The notes under the pieces are model-generated. The model did not search any database. It was not told the DNA's origin and saw nothing but the letters and a program-made list of their open reading frames with translations. A DNA stretch of 64,000 nt from Microglena sp. YARC (lineage: Eukaryota > Chlorophyta > Chlorophyceae > Chlamydomonadales > Chlamydomonadaceae): positions 58,690,195-58,754,194 of the forward strand of contig CM039462.1 in assembly GCA_022414725.1 (NCBI GenBank), given 5' to 3'. This document shows, piece by piece, positions 1 through 8,374 of this stretch. Positions within the stretch are counted from its first letter, which is position 1; every line of letters starts with the position of its first letter. Position numbers and translations under genes: made by a program.

Positions 1-638
1 GTGCATGAACAGTAAAAGGGCTGATGAGGACCAAGAAGTTAGATTTAGCCCTCGTTGGGTTGCGTGCCAACTTGTTCCCAGAGCAAGACGAGTCAGTTAG
101 CACATGATCTGTCAGCACTAAGTGCAGAAGTTAGCACCAATGGACTTGTTGGCAGCAGTGCAACATTAGCATTGTGCACAATTTTCACGAGTGTACTTGT
201 TTGCACCATCCAACACACATTTTGAGTGATTTCAGGATTCTAGGATGGCAGGTTGCAGATTTCAGGATTTAAATTTGTGTTATGTACATAATGAGCTTAT
301 GAGGTATGAAATTATGAATAATAAGTCCTGAGTTAGGAGTTATTAGTTCTGACTTGTATAAGGTACATATAAGTTCTGAGTTGTGAGTTATAAATTATGA
401 GGTACACATAAGTACAGATTTCGGAGTCGTAAGTACTAAGTTGTAATTTTGAACTGTTGAGTTGTGAGTTGTGAGATAAATAATTATGAGCAATGCGTTC
501 AAGACTTTGTAAACAGCTTTCACCTTCCTCTTGACTGTCCTCTACAATCGATTTTGTATTCCAATACTTTCTCTCTCTCCAAACGAGCAAATCAATGTTA
601 CAATTGAAATTGAAGGGAATAGTCTCTTTCTCAGGAAT
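1..638. other. Gene-free left edge with degenerate AT-rich repeats
   Basis: No credible gene is seen here. Positions 290-490 hold loosely repeated units built from words such as gttctgagttgtgag and ttatgaggtac. Positions 60-210 repeat words such as gttagcac and agcact. The longest antisense ORF (333-707) has the composition of these repeats and no recognisable domain, so it is not called. Confidence 0.6.
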
Positions 639-639
639 A

Positions 640-790
640 CAACAAAACAATCTTACAAAATAAATTGTAAGATATTTTCGTAAAAGCCACCAAAAAAGCA
701 AAATCAATTAATTTGCGAAAACGATCTTACAATATTTATCGTAAGATTTCAGTAAAATAAAAAATCCGTTCGGAAGCAGGAACGCCCATT
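640..790. repeat. Palindromic repeat ending in the GCAGGAACGCCCATT terminus (family B)
   Basis: Two imperfect palindromes with CTTACAAN/NTTGTAAG arms (about 652-671 and 726-746) are followed by a terminus reading cggaagcaggaacgcccatt at 771-790. The same palindrome-plus-terminus arrangement recurs at 16266-16586. The last 15 bases are identical to the end of the 166-bp MITE family found elsewhere in the window, so the two families are probably related. The stop codon of the neighbouring minus-strand gene (789-791) overlaps the last two bases of this terminus. Confidence 0.65.
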
Positions 791-1790
791 ACCCTTGTAA
801 TTTTAGGTTGTGGACGTGCGATCGGAACAAGTACGTCTTTTTGACGGTGGAAGGGTCTTCGTGTGTGCGCATATTTTCCTCGAAGTGTTCAGAGAAACTC
901 TTGGACGCATCGAATATAGCATCAACAGGGTCCCCTACATTCTTTAAAAACTCATCCACAAGACTCTTGTCCACAAGCCCGTCGGTGGTGAATCTATCGG
1001 TGTTGTACAATATATCAGCTTTTCCGGCCAAAGTTAGCTTACGGAGGGAATTCTCAAATCTAAAGTAAGTGTTCAGATCACTCCGAACCTCATCTATACT
1101 CCTTGACCCCATAAAACTGGAAATAGAACTAGACAGTTTCGATGCGTTCACGCTGAGAGCACCCGCAACATCGGGATCCGATAGCTGCGTTTGGATATTC
1201 TCTATAGATGTCAAAACATCGGTGCTATACTTGAAACTAAAATCTTCAAAGTTGACGGATCGGTATAACTGAAACATACGTAAATGACTTTTAGTCGACA
1301 TGTAATAAATCAAGTATACCACCAACAATACGACAACATTGACCACGAAAGATTTCAGATATTCACACAACCCATTCAAAACGGAGCTGCTCAGCCCCTT
1401 CGAAACAAGGTTTTTCAATGAAGCAGCAACAACACTTACGCGAGTAGAAGCGTTGTCGTAACGTTCATCAATACCGCCACTACCATTATCGCCACCGCCA
1501 CCATCGCCACCAAACATTCCTCCTAATCCTCCTAAACTCATCCCATTCTTCATTTTTTCATCACCTTTCTCCCCTTTTTCATCACCTTTCTCCCCTTTTT
1601 CATCACTTTTCTTCCCTTTTTCATCACCTTTCTCCCCTTTTTCATCACCTTTCTCCCCTTTTTCATCACTTTTCTTCCCTTTTTCATCACCTTTCTCCCC
1701 TTTTTCATCACCTTTCTTCCCTTTTTTCTTACGGAACATATTTTTAAACTTTTCGAGTCTTTTTGGTTTGACACCGTTTTGTCCACCCAT
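789..1790 (-). CDS. Lysine-rich repeat membrane protein, unknown function
   Basis: A 333-residue protein when started at the ATG at 1790; the open frame runs 27 nt further upstream only with a non-ATG codon. The N-terminal ~90 residues are a highly charged array of GEKGDEKG/GKKSDEKG units encoded by an imperfect DNA tandem repeat (about 1553-1735). A glycine-rich stretch follows, then one strong hydrophobic segment (VVNVVVLLVVYLIYYM, around residue 155) and a ~170-residue polar C-terminal domain. It is probably a single-pass virion or host-membrane protein with a basic cytoplasmic tail. It sits beside two other membrane-protein genes at 2133-4844. I do not recognise the family. The stop codon lies in the end of a repeat element, so the native C-terminus may have been altered. 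Confidence 0.6.
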   Translation of the reverse strand: MGGQNGVKPKRLEKFKNMFRKKKGKKGDEKGEKGDEKGKKSDEKGEKGDEKGEKGDEKGKKSDEKGEKGDEKGEKGDEKMKNGMSLGGLGGMFGGDGGGGDNGSGGIDERYDNASTRVSVVAASLKNLVSKGLSSSVLNGLCEYLKSFVVNVVVLLVVYLIYYMSTKSHLRMFQLYRSVNFEDFSFKYSTDVLTSIENIQTQLSDPDVAGALSVNASKLSSSISSFMGSRSIDEVRSDLNTYFRFENSLRKLTLAGKADILYNTDRFTTDGLVDKSLVDEFLKNVGDPVDAIFDASKSFSEHFEENMRTHEDPSTVKKTYLFRSHVHNLKLQG

Positions 1791-2053
1791 TAGTTGCGGG
1801 TGTCGCGATTTGGACAATATTGAACTGCTTGAAACAACATTTTAATTTTGCATGTCTAGCGCGTTCACGATGTACATTTTAGAGACACAGGACTCCTTAC
1901 CTGTGACTTTTGAACCCAAGCGACGTCCGTCTTCTTCACATATCCCACCCTAAACCCACCAATATTTGAACATGTGGATTTACAAGTCAGCGATGTCGTA
2001 CATTTAATTTGAGTTTAAAAGAATTTCAACGACTGATGTTCGTAAACACTTTC

Positions 2054-2071
2054 GTTCCGCCGACTGTAGTT
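2054..2071 (+). promoter_or_regulatory. Candidate promoter motif 2 (TTCCGCCGACTGTAGT)
   Basis: The word GTTCCGCCGACTGTAGTT lies about 60 nt before the ATG at 2133. Near-identical words occur just before the ATG at 31162, before the Ulp1 gene (reverse strand, 55652-55667), and inside dispersed repeats at 7091 and 57353. The promoter role is inferred from recurrence and placement only. Confidence 0.35.
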
Positions 2072-2132
2072 GTGGTTCTCAAACGTGCGAATGTACAATT
2101 TTTAAAATTGTAACGAGAAATAAAAGGTAGAA

Positions 2133-3353
2133 ATGGGTTTGTTTGCGCGTCCTATGGCTATTTTACGCGAGATTCATAGGCAGCTAAACGAGGATCTTCG
2201 AGATTTGGACCTTTATTCTCTAAGGTACGAAACACTTAACAACCCGGACGACGAGCTCACAAAGTCACGTTGGGTACGGCTTTTGAACAATATCGCCCCC
2301 CAGTTGGTGATTTTAGGGAAGGAGGTGAAAAAAGCAGAGTCTTACGTCAATGCGCAAAAACCGGATATTCAATCCACTATGGGTATGATCTCAATCGTTC
2401 TTCTTTCAGTGACGATCATTCTATCATTTCTCTTGTGCAAAGGTATCGACAACTCTATAAACATCATCGGAATACTGGAAAAGATTTTCCACATCCTTCT
2501 CCTGGTAGCCGTGACATCTTTGCTCACAAAGGTAGTCATGATCACCATGGGAGAACGAGTACGACAATACGAATTCGAGGTGAACGAACCGACGCACACC
2601 CTTCTTAGTTTCTATCGCACAGAACTAAGCAACAATCCATTGATAAAGCTCGCCGCAAGCAAAATCACAGGACAAGATATTGACAATGTTCTGGATGAAG
2701 TATTCCCACGCACTGAAATCTCAACAACGAAGACGCTTGCTCTTGCATGCAACCAAGAAAAACAGGGAACAGCTCCGCCCATTGTAACTCTCGTGGAAAA
2801 ATCGTGTTCTGCAGACAAAGAGGGGGTGCTCGTTGTGTTGCAACAAATCAAAAACACTTACGATCGTTTCGATCGGCTCACCGTATGGACAGAGATACAC
2901 TCCAAATTCTCCGCATTGCGGAGCTTCTTCGAGAAACAACCTGCTGACAACCAAGTCACAAAATCTACGGTCCCAGGTATCGTTCGAGAAGAAATCGGGA
3001 AATTGTTCATCCCCAAAGTTTTGGAATTCATCCATATGCGATTACGCGACGAATTTATACCAAAGGATCTACAACAAGGCGCTTTTCTAGAGAAACCGTT
3101 AAAACAGTGGCTCATTAGCCCTCTGGTGAGATGCGAAACCAAAGCTGCGGCGTGGAGAATGTTTGCAGCGGCTGCAGAAGATAATTGTATTGTCGCCGTT
3201 TTCGCTTGCTCACGCCCTAAATCGCCTGAGGGGTACTTGTTTAAAATCAAGTCGTATGCGGCTATCGAAGAGTGCTTCATCACGGAACAAAACAAAAATG
3301 AAATCGGCTCCATATTTGTGGCGATGAGGAAACCTCCTAAGAACACGATATAA
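2133..3353 (+). CDS. Two-TM membrane protein, unknown function
   Basis: A 406-residue protein starting at the first ATG. About 85 polar residues precede two hydrophobic segments, roughly residues 84-105 (IVLLSVTIILSFLLC) and 115-137 (IFHILLLVAVTSLLT). A ~270-residue soluble C-terminal domain follows with several cysteines and a conserved-looking WRMFAAAAEDN stretch. The layout of soluble head, TM hairpin and soluble tail matches the downstream gene at 3402-4844. The two genes are 48 nt apart on the same strand, so they may be ancient paralogues or partners in a virion membrane. No family is recognised and no catalytic motif is seen. Confidence 0.65.
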   Translation: MGLFARPMAILREIHRQLNEDLRDLDLYSLRYETLNNPDDELTKSRWVRLLNNIAPQLVILGKEVKKAESYVNAQKPDIQSTMGMISIVLLSVTIILSFLLCKGIDNSINIIGILEKIFHILLLVAVTSLLTKVVMITMGERVRQYEFEVNEPTHTLLSFYRTELSNNPLIKLAASKITGQDIDNVLDEVFPRTEISTTKTLALACNQEKQGTAPPIVTLVEKSCSADKEGVLVVLQQIKNTYDRFDRLTVWTEIHSKFSALRSFFEKQPADNQVTKSTVPGIVREEIGKLFIPKVLEFIHMRLRDEFIPKDLQQGAFLEKPLKQWLISPLVRCETKAAAWRMFAAAAEDNCIVAVFACSRPKSPEGYLFKIKSYAAIEECFITEQNKNEIGSIFVAMRKPPKNTI

Positions 3354-3401
3354 TGGTTGTTCATTGGAGGATATGTACCCACTACTGCTAACTTGACAAA
3401 T

Positions 3402-4844
3402 ATGGGGTTCGAGATAAAGAGCAATGTCGTCATTTCCAATATCAAGAGGGATGTGTATCAACAATACAGAAACGCCTTAGAATGCGACGCTGTCTTCGAA
3501 AACAAAGCGTTAAAGTCCTCCAACGAAATATCCGTGCTTTCGTTTTTCATGCAGTTCCCTCTGACTGGCAGGAAACGAGTCGGAGATGACGTGAAAGAAT
3601 TCTACCTCCGCGTGGACGTCAGCACGTTGTTTGAACAGATGGCGAAGAACGCGCGCTCGTGCGCGTTTTTATTGCTCGACCAGCGAGACTACATCGCCAG
3701 TGATATCTCCGACGTCATGCACAAGTACGGTTTTGCGTTTGACTTGCTAGAGTTCCGGAAAGTCATTGAGGGGCAGTTAATTAAGGCGTACTCGTTGGAG
3801 GACTTCGATAGGCACCTAAGACGGATTATGCTCGACACACTAAGGGTCGCAGATACCAAAATATTGGCAATAAAAAAATCGCCGTTGGTGTCGCTCATCT
3901 CTGACTACGGGTTGCGTAGGAAGGTTCAAGACATGACAGATACAAAGTGGATCGCGTTTCTTAGGAAAGTCGTTCCGATTATCGAAAAAATGCGCGACCA
4001 AAAAAATATCTTTCCGCGTTACATCCCTGCTAAAGATAAGCTCACACGCGTAGCGATCCTGGGGCACATCGTCCCAATCGTCTTGTTCATCCTGCTTTCG
4101 AGCTTCATGGTCATCATAGACTCGTTCATAACGAACCTAGAGAGGCCGTACTGGGATACGTTGTTGTTCACGGTATTCCTGACATGTTTAGCGATCACGG
4201 TTGTGGGAATCACAGAAGTTATGTTCAAGAAAAGCCTAGCGATATTGGACCGTCAGTCTCACGTCGTTGACGTTAACAGCTTCGATCTCATAAACGCAAC
4301 AACCCGAACCATAGAGTATTTGGTTAATATTAGACGAATTAACGTTGAAGGTACTAGCACAGGCAGCCCGGAGGAAACAACCGCGGGTGACACGTCTATG
4401 CAAGATGCGAAACTCGCAATCAAATATTTTTACGAGGCACAGACGAACCACAAACGTTGCAACTATCTCAATACAGACTCGCGGTTCTCGACCATGCCGG
4501 AGATTGTCATGTACCTAATGATAATGCTTGTGTTCGTGATTGTGGCAATATACGTGACGGTGAAGCTGGATCCCATGGCATCGATAGAAAACGTCAAACG
4601 CCTGGGTTCAGTCATTACGCTCATCAAAAGCGGGGAGCTGGACAAGAGCATGTTCTCTGAGGCATTCGATACATCGGCTTGCTTGGTCCCTCTATCACCA
4701 ATGCCTTTGATAATCAGGTTATTCGGAACAATCTTGTTTGCCATATTGACACTATGGCTTCTGACAATCAGCCAAATCATCGAGAACCAATATGTGCGTC
4801 ACCTAGAAGAGCTTAGAGATTGCAGCGAAATCAAACATTCCTAA
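3402..4844 (+). CDS. Four-TM membrane protein, unknown function
   Basis: The protein has 480 residues from the first in-frame ATG at 3402; the frame is open back to 3357 without an ATG. About 205 residues are soluble. A first hydrophobic pair lies near residues 213-235 (VPIVLFILLSSFMVII) and 248-272, and a second pair near 370-395 (MYLMIMLVFVIVAIYV) and 435-470. It follows the 2133 gene closely, and its 3' end overlaps the convergent decapping gene by 14 nt. It is probably a viral membrane protein. The family is not recognised. Confidence 0.65.
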   Translation: MGFEIKSNVVISNIKRDVYQQYRNALECDAVFENKALKSSNEISVLSFFMQFPLTGRKRVGDDVKEFYLRVDVSTLFEQMAKNARSCAFLLLDQRDYIASDISDVMHKYGFAFDLLEFRKVIEGQLIKAYSLEDFDRHLRRIMLDTLRVADTKILAIKKSPLVSLISDYGLRRKVQDMTDTKWIAFLRKVVPIIEKMRDQKNIFPRYIPAKDKLTRVAILGHIVPIVLFILLSSFMVIIDSFITNLERPYWDTLLFTVFLTCLAITVVGITEVMFKKSLAILDRQSHVVDVNSFDLINATTRTIEYLVNIRRINVEGTSTGSPEETTAGDTSMQDAKLAIKYFYEAQTNHKRCNYLNTDSRFSTMPEIVMYLMIMLVFVIVAIYVTVKLDPMASIENVKRLGSVITLIKSGELDKSMFSEAFDTSACLVPLSPMPLIIRLFGTILFAILTLWLLTISQIIENQYVRHLEELRDCSEIKHS

Positions 4845-5862
4845 CGAAATCAATGTTCGACATGACCATGCGGGCGATGCGTTGATGCAACATATCGAAC
4901 ATGCGAAGGCGGGTGGTGTTCTCTTGTCGTATGCGTCGACGCACGTCATTTTCGTTAAACCATTCCACTCGCCGAATCTCGTGTTCACACCCATACCACC
5001 ATTTTCTGGTGGCGAAGGAATCCTCTTTACAAGAAGATTTGATCGAATCGGGTGCACATATTTTTGAAGATGATTCGGACTGCTTGTACTGTGTTGTTGC
5101 ATCGGAGTATACGCATCCTCCTCCATGTGCAGGTATGGACGCCACGTAGTAAATGTGGCGGTAATTGACACGGTTCATGCCGAAGAATGTTTCCTCAACC
5201 GGCTTGATATTTTCGATAAAGATAATGTCAGAGATGTCCATCGCTGTCTCCTACATGAACTCTCGTTTAGCGCACTCGATGTCACTCTTGTTGATGTTCC
5301 GACGTCCCTTCGGAAACCCCCATTCAGGTTCGATGTAAGCGGCGTGTGTGTCAAGAATCGCTGACTCTAGGTTAAAAAACCTTAGTTTAGTTTCTGGAGG
5401 TTCGCCTGTGCGCAACCAGTAGCCTTTGCTAAGCTGTCCGTACAGGTACGATGACTTGTTGAATTCCCTTACAAAGCACGACGCGACCACATCATCGGAT
5501 TCTGTGTGCCAGAAAGTGTTCCAGATATGCGTGAACGGACCATCCAACAACATGTCCCGCTCCTCGTCCGTCATGTTAGACACTAATTTGAGGATGTATG
5601 TGCGGTTTTGGAGCATGTAGTTGCCTCGAACGAACTCAACAAAGCAGAGGGAGTACTTTCGTTGCACCATCAGTTATTCGAGTCGTCTGTTGTGAACCCT
5701 GAAGCAAATGATTCCAAATGAACTCACGGGATGCTTACAAAACTTATAGACATGCCCAGTGCGGCCACAGTTAGCGCATTGCACCGAACATCGACCGCCA
5801 CCAACTCTATTTTTTGTCGCTACACGACGGGTTGATTCGATATCGGCGAGTGGGTATTCCAT
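4831..5862 (-). pseudogene. Zinc-knuckle Nudix mRNA-decapping enzyme with two in-frame stops
   Basis: Read in a single frame, this is one gene. It has a CCHC zinc knuckle (CANCGRTGHVYKFC, 5740-5790 region), the signature SFGIICFRV, then a Nudix domain with RKYSLCFVEFVRG and GFPKGRRNINKSDIECAKREF. Giant-virus decapping enzymes related to poxvirus D9/D10 have this same fused order; they hydrolyse the mRNA cap. Two nonsense codons interrupt the frame: TAA at 5674-5676, just before the MVQRKYSL strand, and TAG at 5251-5253 inside the Nudix box. The TAG falls where REFxEE expects the first of two metal-binding glutamates (REFM*ET), one base from GAG. Both flanks stay in frame with no indel. This is either a pseudogene of a real enzyme or base-call error at two sites. 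Confidence 0.8.
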
Positions 5863-5929
5863 CCAAGTTAACTAATGAAAAAAAAGTACCTGTTGGTAAA
5901 CAACATTCATTTTTCTTTATGTTGAACTT

Positions 5930-6092
5930 AATGGGCGTTCCTTCATCCCGGTGGATTTTTTAAAATTTCTACTCAGAATTTATAGCATCCGGAAAGACTC
6001 GCTAACCTGAGATATCAGCACCGAGGAATCACAATTCCGCTCCATGTTTCGCAACCATTAAACATCTGCCGGGAGGCTGGAACGCCCCAAGT
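5930..6092. mobile_element. Diverged copy of the 166-bp MITE
   Basis: It begins AATGGGCGTTCC and carries the family core (sequence resembling gctagcctgagatatcagcaccgaggaatcacaattccgctcc, read in reverse orientation). It ends in ctgccgggaggctggaacgcccc. The left flank is ACTT and an ACTT recurs at 6093-6096, consistent with the 4-bp target duplication seen in better copies. The right terminus has decayed. Confidence 0.6.
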
Positions 6093-6116
6093 ACTTGTGA
6101 TCGAAAAAAATAGGAT

Positions 6117-6180
6117 AGTTTGAAGAGTACGGGACAGTGTTCTTGCATGTGCTTGAGCATTACACAAGTCAGACATGCTC
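6117..6180 (+). pseudogene. TnpB/Fanzor C-terminal fragment
   Basis: Translating from about 6121 gives EEYGTVFLHVLEHYTSQTC. This is the stretch before the zinc ribbon in IS605-OrfB/TnpB and Fanzor nucleases (EEYG...V.E.YTS.TC). The frame then runs into unrelated repeat DNA. The same sequence occurs inverted at 57826-57890, inside a longer remnant. It lies about 25 bp from the MITE copy at 5930. It is a short fossil only. Confidence 0.55.
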
Positions 6181-6202
6181 TAATAAACGATGTGAATCTG
6201 AT

Positions 6203-6304
6203 GGAACACCAATACGATTTTGAATCAACAAATTGCAGGATGTCTTTTTTAGATCACGGCTGCATCCTGCAATTTGTTGATTCAAAATCGCATTGGTGTT
6301 CCAT
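6203..6304. repeat. Large imperfect palindrome made of dispersed repeat R2 sequence
   Basis: Two ~41-bp arms (tggaacaccaatacgatttt... and its reverse complement) flank a ~20-bp spacer. Each arm is a piece of the R2 repeat that also occurs at 6673, 35069 and 57200. A third partial arm follows at 6306-6335. The DNA could form a strong hairpin. Confidence 0.7.
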
Positions 6305-6354
6305 CAGATTCAAAATCGTATTGGTGTTCCATCAGATCATGGATCCATCCTGCA

Positions 6355-6520
6355 GATCCATTGCTCAACTAAAAGCGGTTTCTTAAAAAAGTGTCTCCAT
6401 TGCTCAACTAAAAAATGCCTCCATTGCTCAACTAAAAAATGTCTCCATTGCTCAACTAAACGCGGTTTCTTAAAAAAGTGTCTCCATTGATCAACTAAAA
6501 GCGGTTTCTTAAAAAAGTGT
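6355..6520. repeat. Tandem repeat of a ccattgctcaactaaa unit
   Basis: Five or six repeats of ccattgctcaactaaaa alternate between short (28 bp) and longer units that also contain gcggtttcttaaaaaagtgtct. ORFs in this stretch simply reflect the repeat and are not called. Confidence 0.75.
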
Positions 6521-6558
6521 TGCGTCATGAAAGGAGGTTTCTTTGCTGGACGGGCCAT

Positions 6559-6671
6559 TTTGTAGGACCATCATCCACTCGTACACTACAGTCGGCGGAA
6601 CAGTAAAATGAAACATCCCAATAAACGGTATAAGGCGTCGACAGACGTTATAGTGGATGATGGTCCTACAA
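6559..6671. repeat. 113-bp inverted-repeat element
   Basis: The arms tgtaggaccatcatccact (6559-6577) and agtggatgatggtcctaca (6653-6671) are exact reverse complements and enclose about 75 bp. The interior contains a reverse-strand copy of candidate promoter motif 2 (6585-6603). It looks like a small non-autonomous element or a hairpin. The flanks ATTT and AGTA give no clear target duplication. Confidence 0.6.
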
Positions 6672-6672
6672 G

Positions 6673-7108
6673 TACCGGGGAAGAGTCGATCGCTTAAGTG
6701 CGGCTGGTCCTTCAATGGACACTCTCGAAAGTACCGACAAAAGAACGATACGGAGTCTGCAGGATGGAGAGCCGTGATCTAAAAAAGAACCGCGATATTC
6801 TCGTTAACATCCTGCAATTTGTTGATTCAAAATCGTATTGGTGTTCCACTGCCCCGTGGGTTGCTACACCATTAGGTTACACCGTAAGGTAATGGGCGTT
6901 CCTGCCTCCCGGCCGATTTTGACTGGTTGCGAAACATGGTATGGAGCGGAATTGTGATTCCTTGGTGCTTATGTCTCAAGCTAGCGAGTCGTTCAAGAGG
7001 CTCTAAATCCTGATTAGAAATTTAAAAAAATCGGCCGGGAGGCAGGAACGCCCATTAGGTGTGCCGTACACGAAGCGGTTTCATTTTAGTATTCCGTTGA
7101 CTGTAACT
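6673..7108. repeat. Dispersed repeat R2, copy 1, interrupted by a MITE
   Basis: The unit starts taccggggaagagtcgatcgc, passes through gaacgatacggagtctgcagg and gttgattcaaaatcg, and ends gcggtttcattttag followed by promoter motif 2. Related copies are at 10391-10545, 35069-35226 (reverse) and 57200-57372. A MITE splits this copy at 6891-7056. The copy at 57200 lacks the MITE and serves as a related empty site. Confidence 0.75.
6891..7056. mobile_element. 166-bp MITE, near-intact copy with AGGT target duplication
   Basis: About 30-bp terminal inverted repeats (AATGGGCGTTCCTGCCTCCC and its complement at the right end) flank a non-coding core. The flanking AGGT at 6887-6890 and 7057-7060 is a 4-bp target-site duplication. 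The equivalent DNA without the insertion is seen at 57315-57330 (cgtaAGGTgtgcc). The sequence is almost identical to the copies at 13441 and 63860, which suggests recent movement. Confidence 0.9.
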
Positions 7109-7306
7109 ATAACGTATGTCGATGCATTCTACCCGCACGCGGAGTAGTAGTCTCCCTCAAGTGACTCAACATCTTCCATCATCAATACCAATCTCCTGCC
7201 CTCGTCGGTGTTGGGAGAGAAAAAACCTGAGACGTATCTTCGTTGTCGTGGGCGGGAGTTGACATACCCTCTTCCCAAACTTCTTCCTGCTGATACTCTG
7301 GGTCAG

Positions 7307-8263
7307 TCAATCCGGCGTGTGCGCCACCGGCATCTGCGCCACTGGCGTCTGCGCACCGGCGTCTGGCCTTGCCGAGTCAAACCCGCAGGGTGCTGCGTCA
7401 TCATCATAGTTCTCCGGAAAATCTTCTGTTTCTGGATCAAACACCCGGAGTGAAGTGTCGACTTCGCGCGTGATACTTTTAAGTCCCGACCGCCGCATGT
7501 GCTCAAGGCACTGGTTGACGAGGAGATGGGACATGTGTGCAGATTCCAACTTTGCGAAGTAATTGACTTTGTAGCACACTGCGTCTTTCTTGTATGCAAT
7601 TTTCACCGAGTTAGACATCTTGGTCATGAAGTCATCGCATACGCCAGGGTTGAACAGGTGTTCGTGGATGACGTGCGCCACTGCGGTATGAACAAAGATC
7701 GTAGAGGTCCGCCCACAAAAGTGATAGTCGAGTGCATCCAGAACGCACAAGACTACACCACAAATCGTCTTGGCAATCATGTGTGCACATCTAGGGTCGA
7801 TGCCGGCGATGAGCGGTTTTGCCACTTCGTGAAACATAGTCTTGACCTCTTCAATCACAATCCTCTCCTCCTCGAACAACGCAGGTGAGAGATGCTTCCT
7901 CATCTTGGTCACAGCTTTGTTGAGATTCAACGCCGATATGTTGAAGGTGACGCAAAACCACTCTACAGGTGGGACTCCAGTCTTGTCGTGTAAGCTGCCG
8001 AGATAAATGACTGATGCCACGATATCCGATGGGCTTTGTCGTCGTGTCGATGATCCCGCATTACAGATGCTCGCGTACGCCTTCTTGCCTGCCAAGATAA
8101 CTTCCCTCAGGATGACCTTCGATGGTTCGAACAGATATTGGAAACAATTTTCGAGACTTGTTTCTATTTCATTCACAAGTCGGTTGTACACTTTGGTTAC
8201 TTTGTTCTCAGTATTGCGAAAAACATACTTCTTCAAGTTGAGTCGAGGAGTAGATGATGTCAT
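7307..8263 (-). CDS. Cyclin-fold TFIIB-like protein
   Basis: A 318-residue protein. Residues ~75-130 (SPSDIVASVIYLGSLHDKTGVPP..., NLNKAVTKMRKHL) and ~165-215 (IAKTICGVVLCVLDALDYHF..., VAHVIHEHLF) resemble two successive cyclin-like helical repeats. That arrangement is seen in TFIIB-type initiation factors of giant viruses. No N-terminal zinc ribbon is present. The C-terminus ends in a proline/alanine repeat (PVAQMPVAHTPD). A role in viral transcription initiation is inferred from the fold pattern only. The first 134 codons and the upstream region are duplicated at 9846-10370. A CTAT tetranucleotide run (8264-8295) lies just upstream. Confidence 0.5.
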   Translation of the reverse strand: MTSSTPRLNLKKYVFRNTENKVTKVYNRLVNEIETSLENCFQYLFEPSKVILREVILAGKKAYASICNAGSSTRRQSPSDIVASVIYLGSLHDKTGVPPVEWFCVTFNISALNLNKAVTKMRKHLSPALFEEERIVIEEVKTMFHEVAKPLIAGIDPRCAHMIAKTICGVVLCVLDALDYHFCGRTSTIFVHTAVAHVIHEHLFNPGVCDDFMTKMSNSVKIAYKKDAVCYKVNYFAKLESAHMSHLLVNQCLEHMRRSGLKSITREVDTSLRVFDPETEDFPENYDDDAAPCGFDSARPDAGAQTPVAQMPVAHTPD

Positions 8264-8374
8264 CTATCTAATCTAATCTATCTATCTATCTAATATTAGT
8301 CTTCTGTGTAAGACAAACACTTTATACTATTTTTTATGTTGTGTGGGGGGCAAATCGGATTTTCGTAATGCGGG

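Noticed and set aside
333..707. 124-codon ORF on the minus strand
   Set aside because: It overlaps degenerate repeats and shows only repeat-encoded residues, with no domain.
4831..5862. Alternative genetic code in which TAA/TAG/TGA are sense codons
   Set aside because: Intact genes here end in all three stops (RPB10 and the resolvase in TGA, poly(A) polymerase in TAG, the 2133 gene in TAA), and only two genes contain in-frame stops.
6337..6558. Plus- and minus-strand ORFs with HCSTKKCL / EQWRHFL repeats
   Set aside because: They are translations of the ccattgctcaactaaa tandem repeat without start context or homology.
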